Shown here piece after piece: positions 12,921 to 15,172 of a stretch of 15,172 nt of DNA (position 1 is the stretch's first letter; each line of letters opens with the position of its first letter). Made by a program: the position numbers and the translations under genes. Where the stretch lies: positions 1-15,172 of the forward strand of contig JBPOIS010000039.1 in NCBI GenBank assembly GCA_052034295.1. The letters run 5' to 3'. The notes under the pieces were generated by a model, which was given only the letters and a program-made list of their open reading frames with translations, ran no database searches and was not told where the DNA came from. The stretch is from JBPOIS01 sp052034295 (lineage in GTDB: Bacteria > Pseudomonadota > Gammaproteobacteria > Pseudomonadales > Moraxellaceae).

Positions 12921-13502
12921 ATGACCCATTTGCTGGCGATATCCGGCAGCCTGCGCCAGGCGTCCCTGAACACGGCGCTGCTCAGGGCCGCACAGGCGCT
13001 GCTGCCGGAAGGTGTGACCCTGACCCTGCTGTCGATTGCCGACGTGCCGCTGTATGACGGCGATCTGGAAGCCCGGCAATTCCCGGCGGCAGTGCAGGCC
13101 CTGCAGCGGCAGATCCAGCAGGCCGATGGTCTGTTGCTGGCCACCCCCGAATACAACCATGGGGTGCCGGGGGTGCTGAAAAACGCCCTGGACTGGCTGT
13201 CCCGTCCCAGCCCGGATGCGGTGTTTGCCGGGCTGCCGGTGGGGGTGATCGGTGCCACGCCGGGCGGGTTTGCCACGGTGCGTGCGCAGGACCAGTGGCT
13301 GCCGGTGCTGCGTTATCTGAAATGCATGCTGTACACCCGGCAGGAACTGGCCGTCAGCCGCGCCCACGACAAATTCAGCCCGGATGGGATGCTGCAGGAT
13401 GACCGCCTGCGTGCCGCCCTGCAGGATTACCTGGCTGGATTTGCAGCGTTTGCCCAGCAACAGCGCCACAGCGCGCAATCCCTGCCGCTGAATGACTGTT
13501 GA
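12921..13502 (+). CDS. NAD(P)H-dependent FMN reductase family protein (ChrR/azoreductase-like)
   Basis: A 193-residue flavodoxin-like protein. Family members bind FMN and use NAD(P)H to reduce flavin, quinones, azo dyes or chromate; the substrate here cannot be told. The FMN phosphate loop is AISGSLRQASLN (6-17), the isoalloxazine-contact motif is TPEYNHGVPGVLKNALDW (75-92), and the second glycine loop is GATPGG (111-116). Length is close to E. coli ChrR (188). The start ATG 12921 has GGAG six bases upstream; an in-frame GTG at 12885 would add 12 residues of unlikely sequence. No signal peptide or membrane segment is seen, so it is cytoplasmic. It is a single-gene unit between two terminators, unrelated in function to its neighbours. 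Confidence 0.88.
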   Translation: MTHLLAISGSLRQASLNTALLRAAQALLPEGVTLTLLSIADVPLYDGDLEARQFPAAVQALQRQIQQADGLLLATPEYNHGVPGVLKNALDWLSRPSPDAVFAGLPVGVIGATPGGFATVRAQDQWLPVLRYLKCMLYTRQELAVSRAHDKFSPDGMLQDDRLRAALQDYLAGFAAFAQQQRHSAQSLPLNDC

Positions 13503-13519
13503 CCGGGACTCCGGCATGA

Positions 13520-13546
13520 AAAAAACCGCCAAATTGGCGGTTTTTT
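13520..13546. terminator. Bidirectional terminator between convergent genes
   Basis: ACCGCC (13525-13530) pairs with GGCGGT (13536-13541) around AAATT, with an A run on the left (13519-13525) and a T6 run on the right (13541-13546). Read on either strand it is a stem followed by a T tract, so it can end both the flavoprotein gene (+, 17 bp after its stop) and the hydroxyacyl-CoA dehydrogenase gene (-, about 17 bp after its stop). Confidence 0.88.
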
Positions 13547-13562
13547 GTTTCATCTCAAAATT

Positions 13563-15172
13563 TTATGCGAACAACTCACCCTTCGTGGCTTTGTCTTTGA
13601 GCAGCTGCGGGGCCGCAAAACGCGCACCGTATTTGGCTTCCAGATCAGCCGCACGGGCCACGGCTTTGTCCAGACCGTATTGGTTGAGGTACTGAATCGC
13701 ACCACCGGTCCACGGCGCAAAGCCAATCCCGAAGATCGAGCCGATATTGGCGTCCTGTACCGATTCGAGCACGCCTTCTTCCATACAACGCACGGTGTCG
13801 AGCGCCTGTACAAACAAGATGCGATCAATCATCTCCTGCTCGCTGATCTGTACTTCGGGCTTGACCCATGCTTTGAGGCCAGACCACAAGTGCTTCTTGC
13901 TGCCATCGGTGGGGTATTCATAGAAGCCCGCGCCAGCCGCTTTGCCTTTGCGGTTGTGCTCGTGGATCATCGACTTGATCAAGCCTTCAACCGGCGAGTC
14001 GGGCAGTGTTTTGCCCTCGGCGGCCAAATCCTTGCGGGTTTGCTCGGTGATGTGCTCAGTCAAGGTCAGGCTGACTTCGTCCTGGATGGCGAGAGGGCCA
14101 ACCGGCATACCGGCTTTGAGCGCGGCCATTTCGATTCTGGCCGGATGCACGCCTTCAGCCAGCAACCGCATGCCTTCCTGGATAAACGTGCCAAACACAC
14201 GGCTGGTAAAGAAGCCACGGCTGTCGTTGACCACAATCGGGGTTTTGCCGATTTGCAACACATAGTCAAAGGCGCGCGCCAGTGTTTCGGCACTGGTGTT
14301 TTTGCCTTTGATGATCTCCACCAGCTGCATCTTATCGACAGGACTAAAGAAGTGCAGACCGATAAATTTGCTCGAATCTTTGCTGGCTTCAGCAAGGCCA
14401 GTGATCGGCAAAGTTGAGGTGTTTGAGGCCATGATGCCACCGTCAGCCAATTGTGTTTCGGCTTCCTGGGTGACTTTGGCCTTGAGTTCACGGTTTTCAA
14501 ACACCGCTTCGATGATCAGGTCGCAACCGGCCAAATCTGCTGCGTCGGCAGTGGCGGTGATGCTGCCCAAGATCGCATCGCGTTTGTCGGTGGTCATCTG
14601 ACCGCGTGACACGCGCTTGTCGAGCAGCTTTTGGCTATAGGATTTGCCTTTTTCGGCGGCTTCAACCGACACGTCTTTGAGGACGACCGGAATGCCTTTG
14701 ATGGCTGTGGAATAGGCAATGCCTGCACCCATCATGCCTGCGCCCAGTACGCCTACTTTGGTGGCTTGCCACTGGGGCACGTCGCTTGGACGGCTGTGAC
14801 CGCCTTTGATGGCGTTGAGTTGGAACCAGAAGGTGCCAATCATGTTTTTGGCGACTTGGCTGGTGGCGATTTCGGTGAAATAACGCGATTCGATGCGCAG
14901 GGCGGTATCGACGTCGACTTGAGCGCCTTCGACCGCCGCCGCCATGATTGCTTCAGGGGCAGGGTAGCAGCCTTTGGTTTTGTCACGCAGCATGGCAGGG
15001 GCAATCGCCAGCATTTGCGCCACGGCTGGGGTTCGTGGATCACCTCCCGGGATTTTGTAGCCTTTTACATCAAATGGTTGCGCTGATTTTGGATTGGCTT
15101 TGATCCAGTCGCGGGCTTTTTGCAGCAGCGCTTCAACGCTGTCGGCGGTGTCGTGTACCAAACCTAAGCTGA
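13563..15172 (-). CDS. 3-hydroxyacyl-CoA dehydrogenase part of a FadB/FadJ-type fatty acid oxidation enzyme (5' end outside window)
   Basis: 535 residues are visible on the minus strand; the frame is still open at the window edge, so the N-terminus is missing. The visible part begins with the end of the enoyl-CoA hydratase domain and linker. The NAD-binding domain starts at about visible residue 137 with KVGVLGAGMMGAGIA (GxGxxGxG). SNTSTLPITGLA and GLHFFSPVDKMQLVEIIKG follow, giving the catalytic His (about 273) and Glu (about 285). The C-terminal dehydrogenase domains follow, with AGAGFYEYP and FGIGFAPWTGGAIQYLNQYG. Family enzymes of about 700 residues hydrate enoyl-CoA and oxidise the 3-hydroxyacyl-CoA in beta-oxidation. 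The usual NDxPGFxxNR motif reads NDSRGFFTSR here. SecY-like membrane parts are absent; it should be cytoplasmic. A thiolase gene is a common neighbour but is not in the window. Confidence 0.93.
   Translation of the reverse strand, partial: SLGLVHDTADSVEALLQKARDWIKANPKSAQPFDVKGYKIPGGDPRTPAVAQMLAIAPAMLRDKTKGCYPAPEAIMAAAVEGAQVDVDTALRIESRYFTEIATSQVAKNMIGTFWFQLNAIKGGHSRPSDVPQWQATKVGVLGAGMMGAGIAYSTAIKGIPVVLKDVSVEAAEKGKSYSQKLLDKRVSRGQMTTDKRDAILGSITATADAADLAGCDLIIEAVFENRELKAKVTQEAETQLADGGIMASNTSTLPITGLAEASKDSSKFIGLHFFSPVDKMQLVEIIKGKNTSAETLARAFDYVLQIGKTPIVVNDSRGFFTSRVFGTFIQEGMRLLAEGVHPARIEMAALKAGMPVGPLAIQDEVSLTLTEHITEQTRKDLAAEGKTLPDSPVEGLIKSMIHEHNRKGKAAGAGFYEYPTDGSKKHLWSGLKAWVKPEVQISEQEMIDRILFVQALDTVRCMEEGVLESVQDANIGSIFGIGFAPWTGGAIQYLNQYGLDKAVARAADLEAKYGARFAAPQLLKDKATKGELFA

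Noticed and set aside
13545..15086. Two open frames on the + strand (290 and 151 residues) opposite the fatty acid oxidation gene
   Set aside because: The minus-strand frame has clear dehydrogenase motifs over the whole stretch; the + frames are antisense shadows without recognisable domains.
1..15172. CRISPR array, transposase, tRNA, rRNA, phage or toxin-antitoxin genes
   Set aside because: None was seen on either strand; gaps are too short and the reading frames are fully explained by housekeeping genes.

Overview
The window is a bacterial chromosome segment dominated by the universal ribosomal protein super-cluster: the distal S10 operon (rplC 3' end, rplD, rplW, rplB, rpsS, rplV, rpsC, rplP, rpmC, rpsQ), the complete spc operon (rplN, rplX, rplE, rpsN, rpsH, rplF, rplR, rpsE, rpmD, rplO, secY, rpmJ) and the complete alpha operon (rpsM, rpsK, rpsD, rpoA, rplQ), all on the + strand and in the canonical Escherichia coli order. 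Protein lengths, the zinc-free 101-residue uS14, the 335-residue RpoA with a gammaproteobacterial alphaCTD, and recalled similarity of uL4, uL2 and RpoA to Acinetobacter proteins (for example the RpoA tail DDRFAYRSR) point to a gammaproteobacterium of Moraxellaceae affinity. The DNA is clearly GC-rich by eye, which does not suit Acinetobacter itself and suggests a higher-GC relative. The genus is not assigned.

Layout. 1-4238: S10 operon genes with gaps of 1-11 bp or 1-4 bp overlaps, so probably one transcript with strong translational coupling. 4239-4325: the first real gap, holding a sigma70-like promoter candidate for spc. 4326-9840: spc operon, ending in secY and the 38-residue zinc-ribbon bL36. 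9841-9945: second gap, with a good promoter candidate for the alpha operon overlapped by a 7-bp GC-rich inverted repeat. 9946-12768: alpha operon, closed by a strong intrinsic terminator at 12788-12810. 12811-13502: a separate NAD(P)H-dependent FMN reductase-like gene. 13520-13546: a symmetrical terminator shared with a convergent minus-strand gene. 13563-15172: the C-terminal three quarters of a FadB/FadJ-type beta-oxidation multifunctional enzyme, whose 5' end lies beyond the window. No gene-free stretch exceeds 300 bp; the longest is 12769-12920.

The first 27 genes (25 full and one partial ribosomal protein gene plus secY and rpoA, counted with rplC) supply both ribosomal subunits, the protein-conducting channel and the RNA polymerase alpha subunit, tying synthesis of ribosomes, membrane insertion and transcription together. 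In E. coli this cluster is controlled by uL4 (S10), uS8 (spc) and uS4 (alpha) feedback on mRNA. The rplX-rplE junction here can be folded by hand into a bulged hairpin with the rplE Shine-Dalgarno in its loop, at the place where uS8 acts in E. coli.

I found no new defence, mobile or biosynthetic system: no transposase, CRISPR array, tRNA, rRNA or phage gene is visible. The points worth a second look are regulatory (two internal promoters with palindromes, the rplE hairpin, the shared terminator) and small protein oddities (a repeat-built uS3 tail, a His-to-Met change in the uL2 HPHGGG motif).
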